64,000 bases of DNA from CAWFQB01 sp965277875. Lineage in GTDB: Bacteria > Armatimonadota > Chthonomonadetes > Chthonomonadales > Chthonomonadaceae. The DNA lies in contig CBDIDV010000002.1 in NCBI GenBank assembly GCA_965277875.1, positions 4,092,001-4,156,000 on the forward strand, given 5' to 3'. Positions 15,856 to 24,144 of this stretch are shown in pieces (position 1 is the first letter of the stretch; every line of letters begins with the position of its first letter). A program made the position numbers and the translations under genes. Under the pieces are notes generated by a model that worked only from the letters and a program-made list of their open reading frames with translations, was not told the origin of the DNA and searched no databases.

Positions 15856-16596
15856 ATGGCAAAAGCGGAGGCAGGCACAGGCGGCGGAAGGCGCGAACGG
15901 CGTCAGCAGGAAACGCGGGAACGCCTGTATCAGAGCGCGATGCGCCTGCTGTCGGAACGCGACTTTCATGAGGTCACGATAGAGATGATTACCGAGGCCG
16001 CCGATGTCGGCAAAGGCACGTTCTTCAACTATTTTCCCAATAAGGAGGCTATCGTCGGCTACCGTTTCGAGCAGCAGTTCCAGATGCTGGCGGAGCTGCT
16101 GGGGCATGGGAGCTTAGAGGAGAAGGCCGAACGGGGAACAGGAAACATGTCCCCCCGTGGACGCCCGGAACAGGAAACAGAAAGTACACAGGCTGCTCCC
16201 CAACAAACAACAAGCAGCAAGCAGCAAGCGATAAACGTGTGGCAGCGGATCGTTCGCACCATGCACCATGTCGGGGACAGTGACGCGCATTCCAAGCAGC
16301 TTGCGCGGAACCTGCTCGCGCTGGGGCTGGTCAACGATGCGGTACGGGCGGCAAATTGGAATGTGCATCAGCGCGTTCACGCCATCGCCGAGGAACTGAT
16401 ACGCGACGGGCAGGCCAGCGGCGAGATACGTAGCGACCTGGACGCGCGCAGTCTGGGCGACTATCTAAGGGCTTCGTACCTCAGCGCCCTGTATCAGTGG
16501 GCCGAGACCGACGACACGGAAGACTTTCATGCGGCCCTTGACCGCGCGCTCAGCTTCGCATGGCGCAGCATACGGCATGATGGCACAAGCAAATAG
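15856..16596 (+). CDS. TetR-family transcriptional regulator with a low-complexity insert
   Basis: This 246-residue protein has an N-terminal TetR helix-turn-helix (RRQQETRERLYQSAMRLLSE, then VTIEMITEAADVGKGTFFNY and FPNKEAIVGY). The ligand domain is split by a hydrophilic insert of about 40 residues (residues about 90-130, GTGNMSPRGRPEQETEST, QTTSSKQQ) encoded by GGAACAGGAAACA and CAAGCAGCAAGC repeats. TetR proteins typically have about 200 residues, which fits removal of the insert. AAGGA lies 5 bases before ATG 15856. A GTG at 15841 is less likely. Three operator-like sites overlap its promoter. The downstream AbrB-TolC-HlyD genes are possible targets. Confidence 0.9.
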   Translation: MAKAEAGTGGGRRERRQQETRERLYQSAMRLLSERDFHEVTIEMITEAADVGKGTFFNYFPNKEAIVGYRFEQQFQMLAELLGHGSLEEKAERGTGNMSPRGRPEQETESTQAAPQQTTSSKQQAINVWQRIVRTMHHVGDSDAHSKQLARNLLALGLVNDAVRAANWNVHQRVHAIAEELIRDGQASGEIRSDLDARSLGDYLRASYLSALYQWAETDDTEDFHAALDRALSFAWRSIRHDGTSK

Positions 16597-16807
16597 CATC
16601 CCGGATAACGGCAAGTACACGGCCAGCAGGCGGTGAGTAAATGGCGGAGGACGAACAGTGGCAAACAAATAGTTTGCTTTGCGCCTGCCGATTGCAGCAA
16701 ACGTCGTGTTGTAATCGTCATACAACCATAGACTAGTATGAAACGCGCGAAAAACACGTTAAATATGAAAAGTATGCTGAAACGCACTATTTGCAAAAGG
16801 CGCACCA

Positions 16808-17200
16808 ATGGCAAAGGCAGATGGGCCGAAACCGGATAAACCCAAGCCGGACAAACAGGACAAAACGGAGAAATGCTTTTACGGCGTGGCGACCGTGGGC
16901 GAACGCGGTCAGATCGTGATACCCGCCGATCTAAGGAAGTACCTCGCCATACAGGCCGGGGACAAGCTGATGCTGTGGACGCACCCCTCCGGCAAGGGGA
17001 TCATGCTGTTTCCCATCGAGGAAATGCGCGACTTTATGAGCATGATGCTCGCCAATCTGGAACATGCCGAACGCGCTCTCGCCTCGCCTGCCGAGGCGGC
17101 TGCGCAGGCAAAATCAGAAGCAAAACTAGAACCAAAAACAGAACCAAAATCCGATACACAGCCGCCGGCAAAAGCCGAAGCGGTTGAGGCCGCAGAGTAA
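16808..17200 (+). CDS. AbrB/MazE/SpoVT-fold DNA-binding protein
   Basis: A 130-residue protein with a Lys/Pro-rich N-tail (KPDKPKPDKQDK). The swapped-hairpin AbrB domain at about residues 23-65 reads CFYGVATVGERGQIVIPADL, then RKYLAIQAGDKLMLW. The C-tail is Ala/Glu/Lys-rich. The domain binds DNA in transition-state regulators and antitoxins. Stand-alone versions with this VGERGQIVIP signature often sit before efflux genes, and here a TolC-HlyD pair follows about 195 bases downstream. A regulatory role for that pair is inferred. AAAGG precedes the ATG. Confidence 0.8.
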   Translation: MAKADGPKPDKPKPDKQDKTEKCFYGVATVGERGQIVIPADLRKYLAIQAGDKLMLWTHPSGKGIMLFPIEEMRDFMSMMLANLEHAERALASPAEAAAQAKSEAKLEPKTEPKSDTQPPAKAEAVEAAE

Positions 17201-17395
17201 CAATGGATGCGTACAGCACGGCCTGAATACGCAACAGCGCGTCTGCGCGGACGCTTTTGTCCTCCCGGCTGCGCCCTGCAGACGCCCGGCGCGGCCCTCC
17301 AGGATGGAGATGTTCCCTGTAACCCCCCGACTGTCGGCAAACTTACCCCGCTGTGTACTAAAAGTCGCGCGAACGAGAAGAATGAGGAGAACGGA

Positions 17396-19669
17396 ATGCC
17401 AGCAGGTATCCCGCACCAAAGATCAGGACGATGTCGTCACTATAAGCAGGTTCGCTCACGCCGCCAGAGCGCGAATGGGCAGCCGCATTCCCCCTTTACG
17501 GCGGCTGCGCCGCGAGCGGCTATGATGTTTGCGCCTTCCCTGCTGCTGCTGACTGCCCTGGCCGCGCCGCTGCGCGTTCAGGCGGACATGCCGGCCAATG
17601 CAGGGGCGGGCGCAGGAAAGACGCAGGCCGACGCCCCTAAAGCGCCCGCGCCAACGCCTGCCGGGCAGATGGGTACGCAGGAAACGGCGGGTACGCCTCT
17701 CACTCCGGCCCAAATACCCGTTCCGACCACGACGCCCATACCCGCAACCGCACCGCCCACGGGACTGCAAGCCCCGCTGCCCACGCCAACGGGAACCAAT
17801 CCGCGCCCCGACAAACCTACCCTTGTCTCGCCGGGTCTGGGCCAGTTGACCGGGCGCGTACCGCCGCAGCCGCTCAACATCAATGATGCAGTCGCCATCG
17901 CGCTTATCAATAATCGGCAGCTTGCCCTGTCCACTGCCGCGCTTCTGAGATCGCAGGGGCGGCTTTCCGAAACGCGCGCCGCGTTCAATCCCACCATAAA
18001 CAGCAGCTTCACCTACACGCGTTTAAGCCAGGGCCAGAGCGTCAACCTGGGCGGCGGCGCTGTAAGCGGTTCAGGTACAACCACGGGCGCGGGCGGCACG
18101 ACCACGACCGGCGACGGCACAACGGGAACCACGACAACGGGAACCACGACAACGGGAACCACGACAACGGGAACCACAGGCACGACCGGAACGACCGGCA
18201 CGACCGGCACGACCGGAGGAACCGGCGTACAAACGGGCGGAACCGGAACCACGACCGGAACGACTACGGGAACCACGACCGGCACAACCACGGGCGGAAC
18301 GACTACGACCACGGGCGGAACCACGACCACGACCGGCGGCACATCGGGCGGAACCGCCACGGTCGGCGGGCAGAACATCAACATCGTGAATGTGGATCAG
18401 CCCGTACTCAGCGCCACTCTTGCCCTGCCCATAGACATCGCGGGACTATTGCGCGCGGCCGTGCGGCAGGCGCAGTTTCTGGAAGTCGCCCAGCGTATAG
18501 ACATCAACCGCACACGCAACCAGATCGTGCTGGACACCAAATCGGCCTTTTACAACGTATTGAGGCAGCAGGCGCTTGTGGTCGTCGCCCAGGACACTCT
18601 GCGTAACAGCCAGGATCGCCTGCTGGACGCGCAGCGCAAGTTCGCGGCGGGAACGGTGGCCCGTTTCGATGTGATCCGCGCCCTGACCGACGTGCAGAAC
18701 GCGCGCCAGCAGCTTATCGTGGCGCAGACCGGCGTGGACAACGCGCTCGGACAACTTAACAACAACCTGGGCCTGAACATTGACACGCCCCTGTCCCTGA
18801 CCAGCCAGGACGCAGTATTCGACCCTCCGGGCGTCGCGCCGCCCGCGACCGTCCCCAATGCGGGCGGGCTGACAGGGCAGATCAACGCGGCCCCGACCGA
18901 CGCCATCCCCGCCAATCCCATCACGCCGCCCGAAGGCCCGGACAATACGCAAATGCCGCCGGGGGCGATGACCGGCGCGACACGGGGGCCGGTGATCGTC
19001 TCGCCCTCGAATGTGCTGGGGCCGGAATATCGGGCCGTGGTTCAGGAAGCGCTCGTAAATCGGCCTGAGATACTGGAAGCCGACGCGCAGATCGCTGCGG
19101 CCCGCAGGGGTATTTATCTTGCGCGGCGCAGCCAGCTTCCCGCCCTGAACCTGTCGGTCGGCGTACAGTATTCGCCCCTCGCGGCAGGTTTTTCGCCCCA
19201 GACCAGCACGGAAACGTTCGTGGCCGGACTGAGTTTTCCGCTGTACGACGGCGGCGTGTCCGGGGCGCGCGTTACGCAGGCCCGCGCCGATGTCGCCACG
19301 GCCCAGACCAACCGCCGGCAGGCCATAGACGAAGTGAACCTGGACGTGCGGAACGCGTACCTGAATCTGCTGCAATCGCGGGATCGCGTGGCAGTCGCCA
19401 ATCAGGCGCTTTCCGAGGCCGTCGAGTCGTTTCGGCTGTCGCGGGTGCGCTATACGAACGGCGTGAGTACGCTTGTCGAGGTCAGCGACGCGCAGAACGC
19501 GCTCACGCAGGCCCAGAACAACCAGGTCAACGCTCTGTACGATTACAACAATTCGCGCGCCTCGCTGGACAAAGCGGCGGGCCGCTACGCCTATCTGGGC
19601 AATGCGCCGGGGTTCCCCGCGCCCCCGCCCGCCAAAGTCACCGGAAGCGCCCCCCAGGGAGGTCACTAA
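17396..19669 (+). CDS. TolC-family outer-membrane efflux protein with a Thr/Gly repeat loop
   Basis: A 757-residue protein from ATG 17396, which follows GAGGAG. Earlier in-frame starts back to 17207 lack such a site. A hydrophobic signal region (MMFAPSLLLLTALAAPLRVQA) precedes a Pro/Thr-rich linker. Two outer-membrane efflux repeats follow: PLNINDAVAIALINNRQLAL to NNNLGLNIDTPLSLT, and EYRAVVQEALVNRPEILEAD to the C-terminus. Such proteins form a trimeric channel through the outer membrane. Between the helices of the first repeat lies about 100 residues made almost only of Thr and Gly, where TolC has its first surface loop. The partner fusion protein starts 5 bases downstream. No inner-membrane pump is adjacent. 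Confidence 0.9.
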   Translation: MPAGIPHQRSGRCRHYKQVRSRRQSANGQPHSPFTAAAPRAAMMFAPSLLLLTALAAPLRVQADMPANAGAGAGKTQADAPKAPAPTPAGQMGTQETAGTPLTPAQIPVPTTTPIPATAPPTGLQAPLPTPTGTNPRPDKPTLVSPGLGQLTGRVPPQPLNINDAVAIALINNRQLALSTAALLRSQGRLSETRAAFNPTINSSFTYTRLSQGQSVNLGGGAVSGSGTTTGAGGTTTTGDGTTGTTTTGTTTTGTTTTGTTGTTGTTGTTGTTGGTGVQTGGTGTTTGTTTGTTTGTTTGGTTTTTGGTTTTTGGTSGGTATVGGQNINIVNVDQPVLSATLALPIDIAGLLRAAVRQAQFLEVAQRIDINRTRNQIVLDTKSAFYNVLRQQALVVVAQDTLRNSQDRLLDAQRKFAAGTVARFDVIRALTDVQNARQQLIVAQTGVDNALGQLNNNLGLNIDTPLSLTSQDAVFDPPGVAPPATVPNAGGLTGQINAAPTDAIPANPITPPEGPDNTQMPPGAMTGATRGPVIVSPSNVLGPEYRAVVQEALVNRPEILEADAQIAAARRGIYLARRSQLPALNLSVGVQYSPLAAGFSPQTSTETFVAGLSFPLYDGGVSGARVTQARADVATAQTNRRQAIDEVNLDVRNAYLNLLQSRDRVAVANQALSEAVESFRLSRVRYTNGVSTLVEVSDAQNALTQAQNNQVNALYDYNNSRASLDKAAGRYAYLGNAPGFPAPPPAKVTGSAPQGGH
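18067..18366 (+). repeat. Degenerate Thr/Gly-coding tandem repeat within the TolC-family gene
   Basis: About 300 bases consist of permutations of ACGACCGGAACC, ACGACAACGGG and GGCGGAACGACT, encoding TTG, TTTG and GGT units. Units are multiples of three, so copy-number change would alter loop length without breaking the frame. Confidence 0.85.
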
Positions 19670-19674
19670 TCTTT

Positions 19675-21354
19675 ATGAGATCAGACTTTATGAAATGCCA
19701 GAATAAACAGGGAAGCGTAAATAAACCTAGAGGCCCGCGCCGATTCGGGATGTTGTTTGCTCTCGGAACACCGCTTGCCCTGACGAGTATACTGGGCCTG
19801 ACGGGGTGCAATCGAGGCGCGAAGACCTCGGACGCCACCAAAGTCACGCCCGCCAAAGCGGTCGCGCCTGCGGCCACGCAGGTCAGCGTCACGCCCGCCC
19901 GGATCGGCGCGATCACGCAGATACAGCCCGTGACCGGCGCGCTTAACGCGCAGAACGATGTGATTGTCGGCGTCAAGATCGCGGGCAAGCTCGCCGCCGT
20001 GTACTTACGCGAGGGGGATGCGGTACGGCAGGGGCAGATCGTGGCCCAGCAGGACACCGCGGATTTGCAGGCGCAGCTCGACTCGCAGCGGGCTAACCTC
20101 GCCTCAGCCGTGACGCGGCTATCGCAGTCCCGCGTCACGCTGCAAAACGCGCAGACGACCTTAAAGCTCACGGATGAGCAGACGCGCAGCGGCGTGGCCG
20201 AGGCTAAAGCCGCGCTCGACGCCGCCAAACAGCAGCTCGCCGTCGTGAAAAACGGCGCGCGCACCCAGGAGCGGCAGCAGGCGATACAGGCCGTATCCGT
20301 CGCCAAAGCGGATCGGGCCGGCAATCAGGCCGACCTTGTCAGCGCGCAGGCCGATTATGCCCGCGCCCAGGCCGACCTGAAACGCTACCAGAGCCTGTTC
20401 GCGCAGAACGCCATTCCCGCGCAGCAGTTGGATCAGGCCAAAGCCACCGCCGACAGCGCACAGGCGCACGTAGACGCGGCCCGCGCCAAAGTGGGCAGCG
20501 GCGATGCACGCGTACAGTCCGCGCAGGAATCGCTCAGTCTCGTACAGGAAGGCTCGCGCACCGAAGACGTGCGCCGCGCCGAGGCCAACGTAGAGCAGTC
20601 CAATCAGGGGCTTATCACGGCCCAGACCAACCGCGCTCAGGTCAACTTGCGCCGCGCTGATGTGGACACGGCCCAGGCGGGTATCACGAACGCGCAGGCG
20701 GGCGTACAGCAGGCGCAGGCCGTGGTGCGGCTCGCCCAGCAGGCCTTGAATGACGCGTCTATCCGCTCGCCGATCACAGGCGTCGTCGCGGAGCGCAGGG
20801 CAGAACCGGGGCAGCAGATCGGCATCGTCAAGCCCGACGTGCTGCGTATCGTGGATCTGAACAGCATCTACTTCGACGCGCAGTTACCCGAATCTTTGTA
20901 TTCCAAAGTGACGGCGGGCAAGACGGTGACGGTCACGGTCAGCGCATTTCCGGCCCGTCCGTTCAAGGGCATCGTCAGCAAAATCTTTCCGGTCGCGTCG
21001 TCTGCCGCCCGCAACTTTACGGTGCGTATCGCCCTGCCGAACGAAGGCAATGTGCTGCGCCCACAGATGTTCGCGCGCGGCGAGATCGTATTGGACACCC
21101 ACGCGCGGGCCGTACTCGTCCCCCGCGACGCCATTTTGGATAACAGCGGCACAGCGGGGCGCGTGTTTCTTGTGCAGAATGACACGGCCAAAGAGAAGCA
21201 GGTGAAAGTCGGTTTTTCCAATCTCCAGGATGCCGAAATCACGGCGGGCGTAAAGGCCGGCGATCAGGTGGTCACATCCGGGCAGGCGCAATTACAGGAC
21301 GCCTCGCCCGTGCAGGTCATCACGGCCACGCCAATTACAAACACCGCGCCGTAG
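19675..21354 (+). CDS. HlyD/RND-type periplasmic adaptor (membrane fusion lipoprotein)
   Basis: A 559-residue protein with a basic N-terminus, a hydrophobic segment and the lipobox ILGLTGC (Cys45). The lipoyl-like half motif (KIAGKLAAVYLREGDAVRQG QI) is followed by an unusually long coiled-coil hairpin (about residues 115-360) full of Ala, Gln and Asp heptads. The second lipoyl half (IRSPITGVVAERRAEPGQQI) and beta-barrel and membrane-proximal domains follow. It links an inner-membrane pump to the TolC-type protein encoded 5 bases upstream. The hairpin is longer than in AcrA-like proteins, which suggests a wide periplasm or a partner with a long tunnel. GGGAGG lies upstream, overlapping the tolC end. 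Confidence 0.93.
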   Translation: MRSDFMKCQNKQGSVNKPRGPRRFGMLFALGTPLALTSILGLTGCNRGAKTSDATKVTPAKAVAPAATQVSVTPARIGAITQIQPVTGALNAQNDVIVGVKIAGKLAAVYLREGDAVRQGQIVAQQDTADLQAQLDSQRANLASAVTRLSQSRVTLQNAQTTLKLTDEQTRSGVAEAKAALDAAKQQLAVVKNGARTQERQQAIQAVSVAKADRAGNQADLVSAQADYARAQADLKRYQSLFAQNAIPAQQLDQAKATADSAQAHVDAARAKVGSGDARVQSAQESLSLVQEGSRTEDVRRAEANVEQSNQGLITAQTNRAQVNLRRADVDTAQAGITNAQAGVQQAQAVVRLAQQALNDASIRSPITGVVAERRAEPGQQIGIVKPDVLRIVDLNSIYFDAQLPESLYSKVTAGKTVTVTVSAFPARPFKGIVSKIFPVASSAARNFTVRIALPNEGNVLRPQMFARGEIVLDTHARAVLVPRDAILDNSGTAGRVFLVQNDTAKEKQVKVGFSNLQDAEITAGVKAGDQVVTSGQAQLQDASPVQVITATPITNTAP

Positions 21355-21384
21355 CGGTTCGAGTAGACAACCTGCACAGGTGAC

Positions 21385-21428
21385 AAACAGCCTCGTTCCA
21401 GAGTTCCTCTTGGAGCGAGGCTGTTTTC
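21385..21428 (+). terminator. Rho-independent terminator after the efflux pair
   Basis: A 16-base stem (AAACAGCCTCGTTCCA pairing with TGGAGCGAGGCTGTTT, one wobble) with a 10-base loop ends in a T-run. It lies 30 bases after the HlyD stop. Confidence 0.85.
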
Positions 21429-21647
21429 TGACTGTCACACGGCTGTCCCGAATCATATCGCTGCCTGACGCGTCTCTGACTGGGCCGTTGTGAAACGTCC
21501 GCAGGGCCAGTCACTGCTGGGATCGCGCCGGTGTTGGCATGAACAAAAGAACCCTTCTCGAATGTTAAGGCTGTCACCTTATATTAAGAGAAGATTAAGG
21601 TATGCTGTTTGCAGCCAAACCAACACCAAAGGAATCAGGCATCCACG

Positions 21648-22310
21648 ATGCTGTCTTCCAATCAATATAATCCCAGTAATAATCCCAATAATGCCGGCAA
21701 ACACAACATGACGTACTACGATCTGCTGGAAGCGCAGGCGGCAGCGGCGAGCGAGGCCGCGGCCCTGTTCCTGGGACTTGTCAGCGATTTCAGCGACATG
21801 CCCGCGTATCTGGAACGCTTGGAAGCCGTGGAACACCATGCCGACGATCTGACCCGCGCCCTCGTAATCCGGCTGGACGCGGGCGAGGCCGCCCCGTTGG
21901 ACAGGCACGACCTGCGCCTGCTGTGCGAACGCCTGGACAACATCACGGACAGCATCGAGAGCGCGGCGTTGCGTATCCAGGCGTTTCGGCTGGCTCCGCC
22001 CCGCGCCGATCTGCCCGCCCTCGCCTCCCTGCTCGTGGGCATCACGCAGGAAACGCAGGCCCTGGTACGACAATTACGACACGGCTTCCAAAACGGCGAT
22101 ATGGCCGTAACGATGGCGGGCATCCACGCCCTGGAAAAGCAGTCGGACAAGACGTTCTGGCTGGCCGTGTCCGACCTGCTCGACGACGCCACAATGGACG
22201 CGCGCTTATTGCTGAAATGGAAAGACGTGTACGAACGCATCGAAAAAGCCGTTGACAAATGCGAAAACGTCGCCGCCCTGATCGAAAACCTGCGCGTCAA
22301 ATACACTTGA
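21648..22310 (+). CDS. DUF47/PhoU-like family protein
   Basis: A 220-residue helical protein. The body from residue 21 (MTYYDLLEAQAAAASEAAAL) is the DUF47 fold: two long PhoU-like hairpins with ERLEAVEHHADDLTRAL, DRHDLRLLCERLDNITDSIE, KQSDKTFW and ERIEKAVDKCENVAALIENL. The ExxD clusters are metal-binding in PhoU relatives. DUF47 genes normally sit next to a Pit phosphate transporter and regulate it. Here no transporter is present. ATG 21648 is preferred, preceded by AAGGAATC, and its first 20 residues are Asn-rich and probably disordered. TTAAG direct repeats spaced 11 bases lie upstream. Confidence 0.85.
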   Translation: MLSSNQYNPSNNPNNAGKHNMTYYDLLEAQAAAASEAAALFLGLVSDFSDMPAYLERLEAVEHHADDLTRALVIRLDAGEAAPLDRHDLRLLCERLDNITDSIESAALRIQAFRLAPPRADLPALASLLVGITQETQALVRQLRHGFQNGDMAVTMAGIHALEKQSDKTFWLAVSDLLDDATMDARLLLKWKDVYERIEKAVDKCENVAALIENLRVKYT

Positions 22311-22488
22311 CCCAAATCGAGCCAGGCATGAACGCAAGCTTTTTTCGCAGCAGAAAGCGGTATAATCACGTTTGGATTGCGGGTGGATTGCAGGAGATAA
22401 TGCGGCGACACAACTTTCCGCTTCCGCCGCCAGGAGCGTGCCGCAATGCGAAACGGAGCGCCTGTTTTATGAACGGCAGAGGAGCGAC

Positions 22489-23490
22489 ATGGACACGGAT
22501 ACCGCGGGCATAGACCATGACCGTTTGTTCAAAACGCTGCTCACGACGTTCTTTGTAGATTTCATCGCGTTGTTTTTGCCCGAAGTAGGCGCGAGCATGG
22601 ACGCGGGCAGCGTGGAATTTCTCGAACAGGAGATATTCACCGACATCCATTCCGGCGAAAAGCATATCGTAGATGTATTGGTGAAGGTGAAATTGGCAGG
22701 GGAGGAAACCTGCCTGCTGATCCATGTGGAGAATCAGGCGTCCTCAAAAGCCGAGTTCGCGCTGCGTATGTTTACCTACTTTGCGCGGCTGCATGAGAAA
22801 TATGGCCTGCCCATCCTGCCCGTCGCGCTGCTGTCCTTCGACGCGCCACAGCGCGCCGAGCCGAACGCGTATGTTGTTCGCGTCCCCGGCCTGCGCGTTC
22901 TGGACTTTCGCTTTCGCGCTATTCAACTTAACCGCCTGCCCTGGCGCAGATTTGTTGCCAAACCCAACCCGGTTGCCGCCGCGCTGATGACCAAAATGAA
23001 GATCGCGTTGGGCGACCAGAAGCGCGTCAAGCTGCAGTGCCTGCGCCTGCTGCTCACCTTGCAGCTTGACCCGGCAAAATCGGATTTGATTTTCCTGTTC
23101 GTGGAAACGTATTTGAGGTTAAATACTGCCGATGAGCAATGGTATCAGCGGCAGGTAGCCGCCCTGACAACAAGCGATAAGGAGCAAACAATGGAACTAA
23201 TGAGCAGCGTAGGCCGCGAAGGCTGGCGTAAAGGCATAGAGGAAGGAAGACAGGAAGGCAGGCAGGAAGGGAGACAGGAAGGGAGACAAGAAGGAAGACA
23301 AGAAGGAAGACAAGAAGGAATAACCGCTGTCGTTCTGCATGTATTGCAAAGCAAATTCGGTACTGTGCCTCCTGCATTGCAGCAGCGCATCCAGACACTG
23401 GCCGCCCCAGCCGCCCAGGCGCTGGCCGCAGAACTGATCAGCAGCGCCACGCTTGCCGATGTGGAAGCGTGGCTGAATCGCCTCCCCTGA
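22489..23490 (+). CDS. Rpn/PD-(D/E)XK-type nuclease with a DUF4351-like C-terminus
   Basis: A 333-residue protein. The N-terminal part (DHDRLFKTLLTTFFVDFIAL FLPE) and the core IVDVLVKVKLAGEETCLLIH VENQ match the transposase-like PD-(D/E)XK nucleases called Rpn, with the Asp in VDVLV and the ExQ in HVENQ as probable metal and catalytic residues. These proteins are linked to recombination and to anti-phage activity. A linker of six RQEG units (about residues 250-275) joins a C-terminal DUF4351-like domain (VLHVLQSKFGTVPPALQQRI). The ATG at 22489 follows AGGAG. An upstream in-frame start at 22372 is rejected. It stands alone before the tRNA genes. Confidence 0.85.
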   Translation: MDTDTAGIDHDRLFKTLLTTFFVDFIALFLPEVGASMDAGSVEFLEQEIFTDIHSGEKHIVDVLVKVKLAGEETCLLIHVENQASSKAEFALRMFTYFARLHEKYGLPILPVALLSFDAPQRAEPNAYVVRVPGLRVLDFRFRAIQLNRLPWRRFVAKPNPVAAALMTKMKIALGDQKRVKLQCLRLLLTLQLDPAKSDLIFLFVETYLRLNTADEQWYQRQVAALTTSDKEQTMELMSSVGREGWRKGIEEGRQEGRQEGRQEGRQEGRQEGRQEGITAVVLHVLQSKFGTVPPALQQRIQTLAAPAAQALAAELISSATLADVEAWLNRLP

Positions 23491-23585
23491 ACAAAGTCTG
23501 AACGAAACTGCCGGATCACATCCGCAGGAATGAAAAGTGCAAAGCAGCGCGAACGCCGGGTGGCACGTCTTTTCGCGTCCGGCAC

Positions 23586-23614
23586 TTGACAAAAACCGCG
23601 TCCGCGCTTATAAT
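23586..23614 (+). promoter_or_regulatory. Promoter of tRNA-Gly(CCC)
   Basis: A perfect TTGACA (23586-23591) and TATAAT (23609-23614) are separated by 17 bases, 32 bases before the tRNA. Confidence 0.85.
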
Positions 23615-23646
23615 GAGGGTGTCTTGGCAAGACCCGAATTTGGTGC

Positions 23647-23719
<73 letters not shown>

Positions 23720-23837
23720 GTTTTTGTTTGTCGTGTAGTTCGTGTGCGGGCCGGACGCGCCTCGTCCGGCTTTTGTCTGTCGAGCGCGTCTTATGTCCGC
23801 CAGCGTAGGTTTGATTGTCTGTGCGTTCGTTTGTCGG

Positions 23838-23909
23838 GGAGCCGTACCCAAGTGGCTAAGGGAGCGGTCTGCAAAACCGCGATCACCAGTTCGATTCTGG
23901 TCGGCTCCT
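23838..23909 (+). tRNA. tRNA-Cys (anticodon GCA)
   Basis: A 72-base cloverleaf. The acceptor GGAGCCG pairs with CGGCTCC, the anticodon stem GCGGT/ACCGC encloses the loop CTGCAAA, giving GCA, and the T-loop is TTCGATT. CCA is not encoded. It lies 119 bases after tRNA-Gly and is probably co-transcribed. Confidence 0.95.
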
Positions 23910-23990
23910 TTTCTCCTTTCGCCTCTCTGCCCTTGTTTTTCTTTCTCTTCCTCGCTTCTCAGCCACTCCGCCTTACACAGGCAATGCTTT

Positions 23991-24129
23991 GTCTTGAACT
24001 GCGATGTATCTGGATGTATCTGGATGCATCTGATTTCAGGCTGAACTATGATTAGACGTACCCGTAATCATAGTTCATCATCATAATCAGATACATTTAG
24101 ATACATCCAGATACATCACAGTTCAAGAC
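23991..24129 (+). repeat. Palindromic element with nested hairpin (ATCTGGATGT family)
   Basis: Two 45-base arms (23991-24035 and 24085-24129) are inverted with 41 of 45 positions matching. Each is built of TGTATCTGGA units. Inside, a second perfect 12-base inverted repeat (GAACTATGATTA at 24043-24054, its complement at 24065-24076) makes a nested hairpin. The element ends 15 bases before the M20 peptidase start, so its RNA form would sit in that leader. Confidence 0.85.
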
Positions 24130-24144
24130 GAGGACGATACCACG

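Noticed and set aside
18067..18366. CRISPR-like array
   Set aside because: The repeats are short, degenerate, without unique spacers, and in frame inside a protein gene.
18446..19666. Long minus-strand open frame of 406 codons
   Set aside because: It is antisense to the TolC-family gene, whose efflux repeats are unmistakable. The minus frame has an Arg/Gly/His-rich composition without family features.
23235..23320. CRISPR-like or phage repeat
   Set aside because: These are six RQEG codon repeats in the linker of the Rpn-type nuclease, a common feature of that family.
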